NCBI GenBank assembly: GCA_022793815.1
Contig: JAAWDP010000019.1
Location: forward strand, 1-64,000
Direction: 5' to 3'
DNA length: 64,000 nt
Source: Clostridia bacterium
GTDB lineage: Bacteria > Bacillota > Clostridia > Christensenellales > Pumilibacteraceae
The position numbers and the translations under genes were made by a program. The notes below the pieces were generated by a model. The model was not told the DNA's origin. It saw only the letters and a list, made by a program, of their open reading frames with translations, and did not search any database. Positions 1 to 7,244 of this stretch are shown piece by piece. Numbering within the stretch: the stretch's first letter is position 1; each line of letters begins with the position of its first letter.

Positions 1-649
1 GCCGTTTTTGCCCACTATGGCGTTAATAACCTCGTCCTCGATAAATTGCTTGCGCACTGCGCGTTTATGACAGCCGCATTTCGCGCCAACACATTTATAG
101 TAATTGTGCATTGTCTTATTTCGGCTCGTGCCGCTTACGCCTGTCATTTTGTGTCCGCAAAGTCCGCATATAAGTTTTTCCGACAAAACGTATTCTTCAA
201 CCGCTTTTCCGCGAGAGGGTGCGGCGGCATATTTGCGCAAGACCGCTTGCACGTCCTCAAAAAGCCCGTCGTCGATTATCTGCGGAACGCCGCCTTTAAT
301 CTCTGTGCCTTGAAAAGTGTATATGCCTAAATACTTGCGGTTGCTGAAAAGCCATTGAAAACTGTTCTTGCCCCATTTGCCGCCCGTTGCGGTAGGTATT
401 CCACGCTCGTTCAGATAGCGCGCTATATCGGCGTATGTGTAGCCCGTTGCCAGCATTTCAAACATTTTCTTTACGATAGGTGCGGTTTCCTCGTCTATGA
501 CATAGTTCTTTTCGCTGTCGATTTTATAACCGAGCGCAGCGCAATTCGCTACGCTGTGAAAAGCGTGGCACTCAGCCAATTGCCCCTCGATAGACTGTTC
601 GTTTTGTCCGTGACAGGCTAAAACGTGCGTAAATAACTGCATTTTTCAT
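1..649 (-). pseudogene. Large serine recombinase, disrupted and cut by the window edge
   Basis: Reading leftwards from an ATG at 649 (AAGGAG at 659-664) gives MKNAVIYARFS, the start of a large serine recombinase of the kind that moves conjugative or phage-like elements. After codon 11 a one-base shift near position 616 is needed to continue as CHGQNEQSIEGQLAEC. The frame then jumps within a few codons to LGYKIDSEKNYVIDEETAP, so roughly 100 residues of the catalytic domain seen in the family are missing. The recombinase domain (region 200-500) and a zinc-ribbon segment with CGLCGHKM (about 130-160) are still open, and the frame runs off the left edge. Frameshift plus internal deletion make it a dead gene. 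The family call is secure from motifs; the element it once moved is unknown. Confidence 0.8.
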
Positions 650-694
650 TGTATGTTGCTCCTTTGCGCCGTCTGCGTGTGTGCGGACTGCGGC

Positions 695-894
695 TTAAAA
701 ATTTTGTTGTTCGCTTTGGTGCTTACCCGCCTTAATTAGTCAAAAACGCCGCCGAAGTAAAATTGTCAAGTTTGCCCCGTAGGGGTCGGCGGTTTATGCC
801 TAACGGGAGATAAATAGCCGCCCTTGACAATTTTGCAAGGCGGTGATACCCACGCCATAGGCGGTAAGCACAAGCGAATAACAAAATTACTTAA
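695..894. repeat. Nested long inverted repeat, MITE-like
   Basis: Two arms of about 28 bases, 701-731 and 860-887, are inverted copies of each other with a few mismatches (ATTTTGTT, TTCGCTT and GTGCTTAC shared). Inside them a second pair, AAAATTGTCAAG at 759-770 and CTTGACAATTTT at 823-834, is also inverted, with a small CCCCGTAGGGG hairpin near the centre. TTAA lies at both outer ends (695-698, 891-894), which could be a target duplication or part of the arms. It fills the gap between the recombinase pseudogene and the resolvase gene. It could be a non-autonomous mobile element or a structured leader; no coding capacity is seen. Confidence 0.55.
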
Positions 895-988
895 TTCTTA
901 TGGAAAAGAATATAAAGCCTCACGTTGATTTTATCACAAATAGAACAAGAAAAATTTATCTCAATAACGCTTATAATGTCGTATAATG

Positions 989-1597
989 TCATTTAGTTAT
1001 TAACTGCTTTATTCTTCGTATATGATAGAAAAAATTATCTTGCTTTACACCCGATAACCGTAACGCCGTTTTCAGATTTATGCGTTTTTGTATGTAGTCC
1101 GTTGCTATGCTCAAAAAATCGTCGCTGTATTTCTTTCTCGGTCTGCCGAATTTAACGCCGTTTTGCTTGGCTAAACGTATTCCGTCCGCTTGCCGTTCGC
1201 GTATGTTTGCCCGCTCGTTCTCGGCAACGAAAGATAAAACTTGCAAAACAATGTCCGAAATGAATTTACCTACAAGCGTATCGGCTTTTGTACGGGTGTC
1301 AAGTATGGGCATATCTAACACTAAAATGTCCGCACCTATGGCGTTCGTAATAAACGCCCATTCCGCTATGATTTGGTCGTAATTGCGCCCCAAACGGTCA
1401 ATAGATTTAATCACAAGCAAGTCGCCGTTTTTCAGTTTTCTAATGAGTTTTTTATACTCTTTTCTTTCAAAGTCCTTGCCGCTTTTCTTGTCCGAGAATA
1501 TGCGGCTTTTTTCAATTCCGTACTCAATAAATGCGGAAATCTGCCGCTGTAAATTTTGGTCGCGTGCGGAAACGCGGGCGTAAGCGTATGTGTTCAT
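989..1597 (-). CDS. Small serine recombinase (resolvase/invertase family)
   Basis: This 202-residue protein has the length and layout of Tn3/Hin-type serine recombinases, which cut and rejoin DNA at short crossover sites through a 5'-phosphoserine. YARVS at residues 6-10 places the nucleophile at Ser10, and SIDRLGRNY and ERANIRERQADGI are the usual resolvase blocks. The last 50 residues, after GRPRKKYSDDF, are a helix-turn-helix DNA-binding tail. The start has GGGAG about 11 bases upstream. A terminator-like hairpin and an inverted pair of 15-base boxes lie just upstream and may be its target or control region. It sits in an accessory patch with a dead large recombinase. Its substrate (element resolution or DNA inversion) cannot be told. 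Confidence 0.9.
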   Translation of the reverse strand: MNTYAYARVSARDQNLQRQISAFIEYGIEKSRIFSDKKSGKDFERKEYKKLIRKLKNGDLLVIKSIDRLGRNYDQIIAEWAFITNAIGADILVLDMPILDTRTKADTLVGKFISDIVLQVLSFVAENERANIRERQADGIRLAKQNGVKFGRPRKKYSDDFLSIATDYIQKRINLKTALRLSGVKQDNFFYHIRRIKQLITK

Positions 1598-1634
1598 AAT
1601 TTAGAACGCTCCCTTCGTTTCCTTAAAGCATAAC

Positions 1635-1668
1635 AAAAAAGCGCGGATTCGGTTTACCGTTCCGCGCT
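1635..1668 (-). terminator. Rho-independent terminator-like hairpin upstream of the resolvase gene
   Basis: AGCGCGGA (1640-1647) pairs with TCCGCGCT (1661-1668), with an inner CGGT/ACCG stem, followed on the minus strand by a run of six T. It lies between the putative promoter region and the resolvase start, so it could act as an attenuator or stop read-through. Confidence 0.6.
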
Positions 1669-1704
1669 CAAATTTGACATAACAAGATAAATATTTTAGT
1701 AAAA

Positions 1705-1814
1705 GTGTACTTTTACTACAACGCCGAAATTCACTGAAATTGATATAAATATCGCATTTATTATACCATAAACGCCCTAAATAAATCAATAGTTTGACCG
1801 TAGTAAAAGTACAC
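1705..1814. promoter_or_regulatory. Inverted pair of 15-base boxes between resolvase and LRR genes
   Basis: GTAGTAAAAGTACAC occurs on the plus strand at 1800-1814 and, inverted and identical, at 1705-1719. The left copy is also internally near-palindromic (AGTAAAAG, then CTTTTACT). The boxes flank about 80 bases between the divergent resolvase and LRR genes. They could be recombinase subsites or an operator; no function is proven. Confidence 0.45.
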
Positions 1815-1842
1815 AATACCTACAACCGAAAAGGAGCAAAAA

Positions 1843-2919
1843 ATGAAAAAGTTTCTTGTAATACTTTTCTCGTTATTAAGCGTTGTTTCTTGCGCGTTCT
1901 GGCTTGCCGCTTGCGGTGAAACGCATACGCACGAATGGTCGCAATTTTGGGAAATAGGCGAAACGCACCATTGGCATAATTGCACGACAATCGATTGCCC
2001 CGTTACGGATAATTCATTAAAAGACGGTTATGCCCCGCACGATTTTTCTAACGGCAACTGTGTTTGCGGTAAATTTGCGAGCATAGCGTTCGTTTTGAAC
2101 GATGATAACGCGAGTTATTCCGCAATGGCGGGTATGGGAATAGACAACGAAACGGAAATAATAATTCCCGCCGAATGTAACGGCAAACCTGTAACGAGTA
2201 TCGGACAATCTGCGTTCGAGGCTCGTCGTAGTCTTACAAGCGTAACCATACCCGACAGTGTAACAAGTATAGGACAGTCTGCGTTTAACGATTGCGGCGG
2301 TCTTACAAGCATAACCATAGGCAACAGCGTAACAAGTATCGGCAGGTCTGCGTTCAAGAGTTGCCGCGGTCTTACGAGCATAACTATTCCCGACAATGTA
2401 ACAAGTATAAGTGAATATGCGTTCTCCTATTGCAGTAGTCTTACGAGCATAACCATTCCCGACAGTGTAACGGTTATAAATGATAATGTATTCATCGGTT
2501 GCAGTAGCCTTACAAGCGTAACCATACCGAACAGCGTTACGAGTATCGGAGAAAGTGCGTTCAGAGATTGCAGTAGTCTTACGAGCATAACCATTCCCGA
2601 CAAGGTAACTGAAATCAGCGGTAGTACATTCAGCGGTTGCAGTAGTCTTACGAGCATAACTATACCCGACGGCGTAACAGACATCCGCAATTCTGCGTTC
2701 AGCAGTTGCAGTAAACTTACAAGCGTAACTATTCCCGTAAGCGTAAAATTTATCGGCAGTTCTGCGTTCGGTAATTGCAGTAGTCTTACGAGCATAACCT
2801 TTAACGGCACTACGGAGCAATGGGAAACTATAACAAAATATGATTGGAATAAAAATACAGGCAACTACACCATATACTGCACGAACGGCAATTTTAGAAA
2901 ACCGATAGAAGAAAATTAA
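1843..2919 (+). CDS. Secreted BspA-like leucine-rich-repeat lipoprotein
   Basis: This 358-residue protein begins with a lipoprotein signal peptide (MKKFLV..., lipobox LAAC with Cys24). A His/Cys-rich stretch follows at about 27-80 (HTHEW, HHWHNC, CVCG), then about nine 23-residue repeats of the LRR_5/BspA type (LTSITIPDSVTSIGESAF pattern) to about residue 330. Such proteins sit on the cell surface and are usually linked to binding host or environmental ligands; the ligand here is unknown. AAAAGGAG lies just before the ATG, and a strong terminator follows the stop codon. It has no obvious functional partner and sits among mobile-element remnants, so acquisition by transfer is plausible. Confidence 0.85.
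   Translation: MKKFLVILFSLLSVVSCAFWLAACGETHTHEWSQFWEIGETHHWHNCTTIDCPVTDNSLKDGYAPHDFSNGNCVCGKFASIAFVLNDDNASYSAMAGMGIDNETEIIIPAECNGKPVTSIGQSAFEARRSLTSVTIPDSVTSIGQSAFNDCGGLTSITIGNSVTSIGRSAFKSCRGLTSITIPDNVTSISEYAFSYCSSLTSITIPDSVTVINDNVFIGCSSLTSVTIPNSVTSIGESAFRDCSSLTSITIPDKVTEISGSTFSGCSSLTSITIPDGVTDIRNSAFSSCSKLTSVTIPVSVKFIGSSAFGNCSSLTSITFNGTTEQWETITKYDWNKNTGNYTIYCTNGNFRKPIEEN
2190..2810 (+). repeat. Tandem 69-bp repeats inside the LRR gene
   Basis: The block CTTACRAGCRTAACYATWCC recurs about every 69 bases (near 2230, 2299, 2368, 2437, 2506, 2575, 2644, 2713 and 2782), giving nine 23-codon units. DNA-level similarity is high, so unit gain or loss by recombination is likely. Confidence 0.85.
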
Positions 2920-2980
2920 GCCGAAAAACGGCACACAAAGACAAAGACTAAAAACAACAAAACTAAATAATCGAAATTGG

Positions 2981-3013
2981 GCGTTCACGCAAAACAGCGT
3001 GAACGCTTTTTTT
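2981..3013 (+). terminator. Terminator of the LRR gene
   Basis: GCGTTCACGC (2981-2990) and GCGTGAACGC (2997-3006) form a perfect 10-bp stem with a six-base loop, followed by seven T. Confidence 0.9.
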
Positions 3014-3050
3014 ATGCCTTGCGAAAAAAGTCGCAATTTGAAATGTCGCA

Positions 3051-3106
3051 GTCCTCCCGCGCGAATTTGAGAATTTTTATCAATTTTCAAATTTAATCGG
3101 GAGGAC
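3051..3106 (+). promoter_or_regulatory. Hairpin that masks a Shine-Dalgarno sequence
   Basis: GTCCTCCCG (3051-3059) is perfectly complementary to CGGGAGGAC (3098-3106), which contains the GGGAGG ribosome binding site of the following (broken) gene. An inner AATTTGA/TCAAATT stem (3064-3070, 3087-3093) extends the fold. The arrangement suggests translational control of a former mobile-element gene. Confidence 0.5.
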
Positions 3107-3111
3107 TTTTT

Positions 3112-3415
3112 ATGCAAACAATAAATACGTTTTTGCGGACGGAACGACAAGCGAAATCGAGGTTACGGACGAAGTTTTCGCCCTGCACTTGGAATTAGTA
3201 CAACAAGAAAAGCGCAACCATTGGAAAGAAACACGGCGGCATACCTCGCTCTACTACTTTACCGATATGGGAATAGACTTCGAGGACAAGTCCGCCGATA
3301 CGCTTGCAATTATTATACGGCGCGAGAATACAGAGAGCTTTTTGCGAAACATATTTTTTCGTATTTACGAAACTTTTTGCTGCATTTCGCAAGAATCTGC
3401 GAAGCCGAAATGTAA
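3112..3415 (+). pseudogene. Sigma-70-like small gene of conjugative elements, frameshifted remnant
   Basis: An ATG at 3112 follows GGGAGGAC, but the frame closes after about 29 codons. If one base is restored near 3120, the other frame reads NKYVFADGTTSEIEVTDEV and continues through EQ-rich text such as QQEKRNHWKETRRHTSLYYF and DFEDKSADTLA. This resembles the N-terminal part of small sigma-factor-like proteins common in Clostridial integrative conjugative elements, as I recall the family. The usual C-terminal DNA-binding half is not recognisable; after about 3330 another shift gives only a short tail ending at 3415. It is read as a decayed relic of a conjugative element. The family call is from memory of the motif and is moderate. 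Confidence 0.5.
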
Positions 3416-3522
3416 AAAACATTCATATTTTGCTATGACTTTTTGTTTTCGGCAACGTATGAATTGCTTTTCGGCGCGGATTGTGTTATCATATAATAAA
3501 TATACTCAAAGGAGAAAATCGA

Positions 3523-5148
3523 ATGAAAACATTGACCGCTGCGCCCGAAACATTAAGACAGGCATTTGGGTTTCAATACATCATTCCGGATTATCAAAGA
3601 CCGTATTCCTGGGGAAACGATGAATGTTCGCAATTGTGGGATGATATAACCGAAGCATTTGCATACAGCCCTGCCGAACATTATTTTTGCGGAACGGTAG
3701 TTGTTTATATACCGAATAACAGCAAGAAGCGGCATATTATAGACGGGCAGCAGCGACTGACTACTTATATTCTGTTATTGAAAGCCTTATATGAGCAGGC
3801 GTCGACGGTTACCGTCCTGCCGAATTTCATTTATGTGTCGGACGAGCTTACAGGCGCAAGAACCGAGGAGCTGAGAATAGAATCGCTAGTGACCGCGAAC
3901 GACCAAAGCGATTTGAAAAATTTGCTGATAAGCGGTTGCAGGAATGTAAAAAAGCCGAATGCTTTCGAAAGCAATTATAATTTATTTTCGGAGAAATTCA
4001 AAGAATGGCGCAGCGGCAAATCACCTGCGGAAATAAATAATTTTATCCTCTTTGTATTGGATAATATAGAACTGCTGCCGCTGATTTGCGAAGACGAGGA
4101 CCAGGCGCTCATAATTTTCAATACCGTAAACAATCGCGGCATGGCGCTTTCGGACAGCGATATTTTCAAATCGCAATTGTATAAAGCCTACCGCACCGAA
4201 GACGAGCGTAAAAAATTTAAAGAAACTTGGGACTTATTGGTCAATCCGCTGTGGCTTTTCCGAATTTATATGAATATTTTACGTGCCCGCGAAGAAAGAA
4301 CGGGATGGACAACCGAACTGAAGCTGCGTAAGTTTTTCGAACAGCGAAAGACATTCGGCAAACCGAAAGAAACAATTGACGATATTTTGAAAATTCAAGA
4401 TATTCTTTTACCGGAATTTTCCGATAAGTCGTATATTCTATTCAATATTTTAAACACATCACCAAACTATTTTTGGTCATTCCCGGTGTATTGCTATTTG
4501 TTCAAATATGCGCAATACGATGCCGCCGCCGAATCGTATGATTTGCCCGACTGCGAACAATTCGAGCTTTTATTGGAGTCGTTATTGATATTTACATTCA
4601 GCAAAGGAATTATATACAATTCCGCGGACAAAGTTAAATTTGCAAGCTTTAAAGGCTGCGTCGAAATAATGAACGGAAACACGGATTTCGACAGAATTTT
4701 CGACGCCGACCTCACGGTATCGGAACAAAATATTCTTTCGGAATGCATCGAAAATTCGGATTTTAAAAAATACTGGGACGGGGTCGTATATTTGGCTTCC
4801 TATTTGAATCCGAATCAAGACCCCGCACTTTATAAAAATATTTTCAAAAACGTCCCCTACGACATAGAGCACATACTGCCAAAACACGGTTTCAATAATT
4901 ACGACGATTGGACGGAAGAAGAATATAAAAATTCGCTGTGGAATATAGGCAATCTTGTTCCTCTTGAAAAAAAGAGAAATATTCAGGCAAGAAACTTCTT
5001 CTTCCGCAAAAAGCAGGAAAGTTATCAAAAAGAAAAGAATGTGCAGGATATTCGGGATTTAATGAAATTGAGTGATTGGGGATATCGTGAGTTCAAAAAC
5101 AGAAACGACGAAAAAATCAAATTGTTAAAAAAGTTCTTTAAAATTTGA
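3523..5148 (+). CDS. DUF262/DUF1524 protein (GmrSD-type nuclease, likely defence)
   Basis: The 541-residue protein starts at the ATG preceded by AAAGGAG; an earlier in-frame start at 3481 lacks a ribosome binding site. The N-terminal DUF262 domain shows DYQRPYSWG (23-31) and DGQQR (74-78), the NTPase/DNA-binding signature shared with DndB and GmrS. The C-terminal DUF1524 segment has YDIEHILPKHG (about 446-456) and IGNLVPLEKKRN (about 475-486), an HNH-like nuclease motif. Members such as GmrSD cut DNA with modified bases as type IV restriction enzymes; others act in phage defence with uncertain targets. It stands alone with its own terminator beside recombinase remnants. The fold is sure; the target is unknown. 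Confidence 0.88.
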   Translation: MKTLTAAPETLRQAFGFQYIIPDYQRPYSWGNDECSQLWDDITEAFAYSPAEHYFCGTVVVYIPNNSKKRHIIDGQQRLTTYILLLKALYEQASTVTVLPNFIYVSDELTGARTEELRIESLVTANDQSDLKNLLISGCRNVKKPNAFESNYNLFSEKFKEWRSGKSPAEINNFILFVLDNIELLPLICEDEDQALIIFNTVNNRGMALSDSDIFKSQLYKAYRTEDERKKFKETWDLLVNPLWLFRIYMNILRAREERTGWTTELKLRKFFEQRKTFGKPKETIDDILKIQDILLPEFSDKSYILFNILNTSPNYFWSFPVYCYLFKYAQYDAAAESYDLPDCEQFELLLESLLIFTFSKGIIYNSADKVKFASFKGCVEIMNGNTDFDRIFDADLTVSEQNILSECIENSDFKKYWDGVVYLASYLNPNQDPALYKNIFKNVPYDIEHILPKHGFNNYDDWTEEEYKNSLWNIGNLVPLEKKRNIQARNFFFRKKQESYQKEKNVQDIRDLMKLSDWGYREFKNRNDEKIKLLKKFFKI

Positions 5149-5175
5149 CTTCGTTTCGGATAATAAACCGTAATG

Positions 5176-5204
5176 CCGCAAGAACGCAGGTTCTTGCGGT
5201 TTTA
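5176..5204 (+). terminator. Terminator of the DUF262 gene
   Basis: CCGCAAGAAC (5176-5185) pairs with GTTCTTGCGG (5190-5199), a 10-bp stem with a four-base loop and a following TTTTA. Confidence 0.85.
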
Positions 5205-5387
5205 TCTTGCGCGGAGGCTTTGCATCGGTTTGGATGCGGTGTGCTTTTATATAAACATCGAATGAAAAAAATCATATCATATAAAAGACGGACTTATATA
5301 ATACATACTCCCTACCTATGCTACATATCCGATTCTTACAGTAAGAGCGATATGCAGTATTTTATTTTTCAGGAGTGTTATAAAATT

Positions 5388-5979
5388 ATGCTTATAACGA
5401 ATCAATAGAATGTAACCTACAATGCCGTAATGCCCGACGGCAGCACCGCGCGCGCCGACACAAGCAGCAATACCGTAAGCACGGAAATATTGACTTATTC
5501 CGTATCGAAAACCATCCGTTCCGACAAAACCGCGGTAAAAGACGGCGAAACAATCCGCAATACGGTGACAATCGCCAACAATTCCGCAACGAAAATATCC
5601 GACGGCTTCTTTTCCGTTCCGCAGCCCGACGGCGCCGGTTTTGTTGCGGACAGCGTAAAAATAAACGGCAACGCCTACTCCGTATACAATCCCGAAACGG
5701 GCTTTGTTCTTCAAAGTTTGGCGCCCGACAAGACCGTCGGCATAGAATTCGACGTAAAGGTGAATTGACATGAAAACAATAGCCAATATCGCGAGTATAA
5801 CGGACAATTCGGGGGCCGAGCCGATGACGTTTTACAGCAATGCCGTCCAAACATTCATACGGACGGACGACTGCTGCGGAACAATTCGCTGCAAGATTGT
5901 TTGCGAATGCCGCCGCTGCTGCTGTTGCGACTGTCATTGCAACAGGCAAAATTGCCGCCGTAACTGCTGCCGAATATAA
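5388..5979 (+). pseudogene. DUF11-like repeat protein with Cys-rich tail, nonsense and frameshift
   Basis: An ATG at 5388 with AGGAGTG upstream opens MLITNQ and then meets an in-frame TAG at 5406-5408. The same frame continues as NVTYNAVMPDGSTARADTSS and on to FDVKVN, where a TGA at 5766 ends it. A one-base shift joins DMKTIANIASITDNSGAEP and a last segment of about 40 residues with 16 Cys (RCCCCDCHCN). The text resembles conserved-repeat (DUF11-like) surface or spore-coat proteins. Start, frame continuity and matching style across both lesions argue for one gene, broken twice. The second part also has an AAAGGTGA ahead of its ATG at 5770, so separate expression cannot be excluded. The 180 bases before it hold nothing recognisable. 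Confidence 0.55.
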
Positions 5980-6001
5980 CGGCGGATTATGCACCTCTTC
6001 A

Positions 6002-6033
6002 AAAAACCGCAAGCCATTCGGCTTGCGGTTTTT
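6002..6033. terminator. Bidirectional terminator
   Basis: AAAAACCGCAAGCC (6002-6015) and GGCTTGCGGTTTTT (6020-6033) form a perfect 14-bp stem with loop ATTC. It separates the plus-strand remnant from the minus-strand lipoprotein gene and can serve both. Confidence 0.9.
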
Positions 6034-6066
6034 GTTATGCGTTTTTCGCAAAGCATGTTTGCGGTG

Positions 6067-7188
6067 TTAAAGCGAGGCGATTTTTTCGGCGAGGGCGCGG
6101 GCAAAGAGCTTTGCGCCGAGAACCGACAAGTGCGCGCGGTCGCCTTTGTCGCGGAAAAGCGCGACATAGTCCGAAGTGTTTTCCCCGTCCGCGGCGTTTT
6201 GTTTGCTTTCAAACACGGCGCGCATGTCCAGACCGGGCAGCTGCAATTGCTGTGTAATCTTTTTCAAGACGGGCGTAACCTTATCGCGCACGACGGACGC
6301 GGGAATGCCGAACTCGTTGGGCGAAAGAGGCAGAGGCGGCAAAAGCGCGATTATATCGCACTCGGGAAACGTCTTTTTATAGTTGTCTATCAAAGAAAGA
6401 TAGCCTGTTTCGAAGGCTTCCGCCGCGGATTTCGCTTCGGGGAAAGTCGCATACGTGCCGCCGCTAATCGCTTCTTCGAGGCTGCTCCACCCCGTCGCGT
6501 CGTTTGTTCCGAGCATTATGACAATAAGGTCGGGCGCAGGCAGTTCTTTGCCCGACTCGGTAGTGGCTATGCTTTTCGCGTATTTGTCGGTGAGCACGTA
6601 GCGCGCGTTTGCGCCGCTGCCGCCGTAGCCCGTTATCTGCGCTCCGTTATAGCCGAAATTTTTGACGGCGGTCGTAACCGTCTGCGCCGAGCCGTTGAGT
6701 TCTTCGCCGAGGTACACGGGATAGGATTCGTTTGCCCAATGGTGTCCTGCGGTGAGGCTGTCGCCTATGCAATAGATGTTTTTGTACGTGAACGAGCGCA
6801 GTCTGAAATTCAGCGCAAATACATATTCGCCGTTTGAATTTACGTAAACACCGACTCTTGTCGAGCCCGTGCCTTTCAGATTCAAAGTCAGCATGTCGTT
6901 TTCCAGACTCGCCTGTGCAACGGTTTCTTTGTCCACGTCGACTTCGTAAGTTACCTGTGCGCCGTTCGCGTCCACGTATTCGGACAGATTTATCTGCACT
7001 TTCGTCTGCTCTTCGAATCCGCCGAAATACGCCTTGTCGACGTTTTCGATGTCCTTGATTTTGACCGCGGGTCCGCCGGCAGGCGGTTCGGGCACAATCG
7101 TGCCGTTATCCGAGCCGCCGCATGCCGCTGCGCACATCAGGACTGCGAGCGCAAATATCACGCCCAATGCTTTAAAAAACTTCTTCAT
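6067..7188 (-). CDS. SGNH/GDSL-family esterase lipoprotein
   Basis: The start chosen is the ATG behind GGAGGGAG; it gives a 373-residue protein with a lipoprotein signal peptide (Cys23 after AAA). A short bacterial-Ig-like region (about 40-130) precedes an SGNH hydrolase domain with block I IGDSLTAG (141-148, Ser144), block III LGTND (226-230) and block V DRAH (Asp350, His353), the complete catalytic set. Such enzymes remove acyl or acetyl groups from polysaccharides or lipids at the cell surface. It is preceded by the topoisomerase operon 57 bases upstream on the same strand and ends at a bidirectional terminator. The substrate is unknown. Confidence 0.87.
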   Translation of the reverse strand: MKKFFKALGVIFALAVLMCAAACGGSDNGTIVPEPPAGGPAVKIKDIENVDKAYFGGFEEQTKVQINLSEYVDANGAQVTYEVDVDKETVAQASLENDMLTLNLKGTGSTRVGVYVNSNGEYVFALNFRLRSFTYKNIYCIGDSLTAGHHWANESYPVYLGEELNGSAQTVTTAVKNFGYNGAQITGYGGSGANARYVLTDKYAKSIATTESGKELPAPDLIVIMLGTNDATGWSSLEEAISGGTYATFPEAKSAAEAFETGYLSLIDNYKKTFPECDIIALLPPLPLSPNEFGIPASVVRDKVTPVLKKITQQLQLPGLDMRAVFESKQNAADGENTSDYVALFRDKGDRAHLSVLGAKLFARALAEKIASL

Positions 7189-7244
7189 ACCATTCTCCCT
7201 CCCCGGAAAATATTTTATTTTCGATTGCAATATGCAAAGCGCGG

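Noticed and set aside
2190..2810. Regular repeats suggesting a CRISPR array
   Set aside because: The 69-base periodic units are all similar to each other, in frame, and encode leucine-rich repeats; there are no unique spacers.
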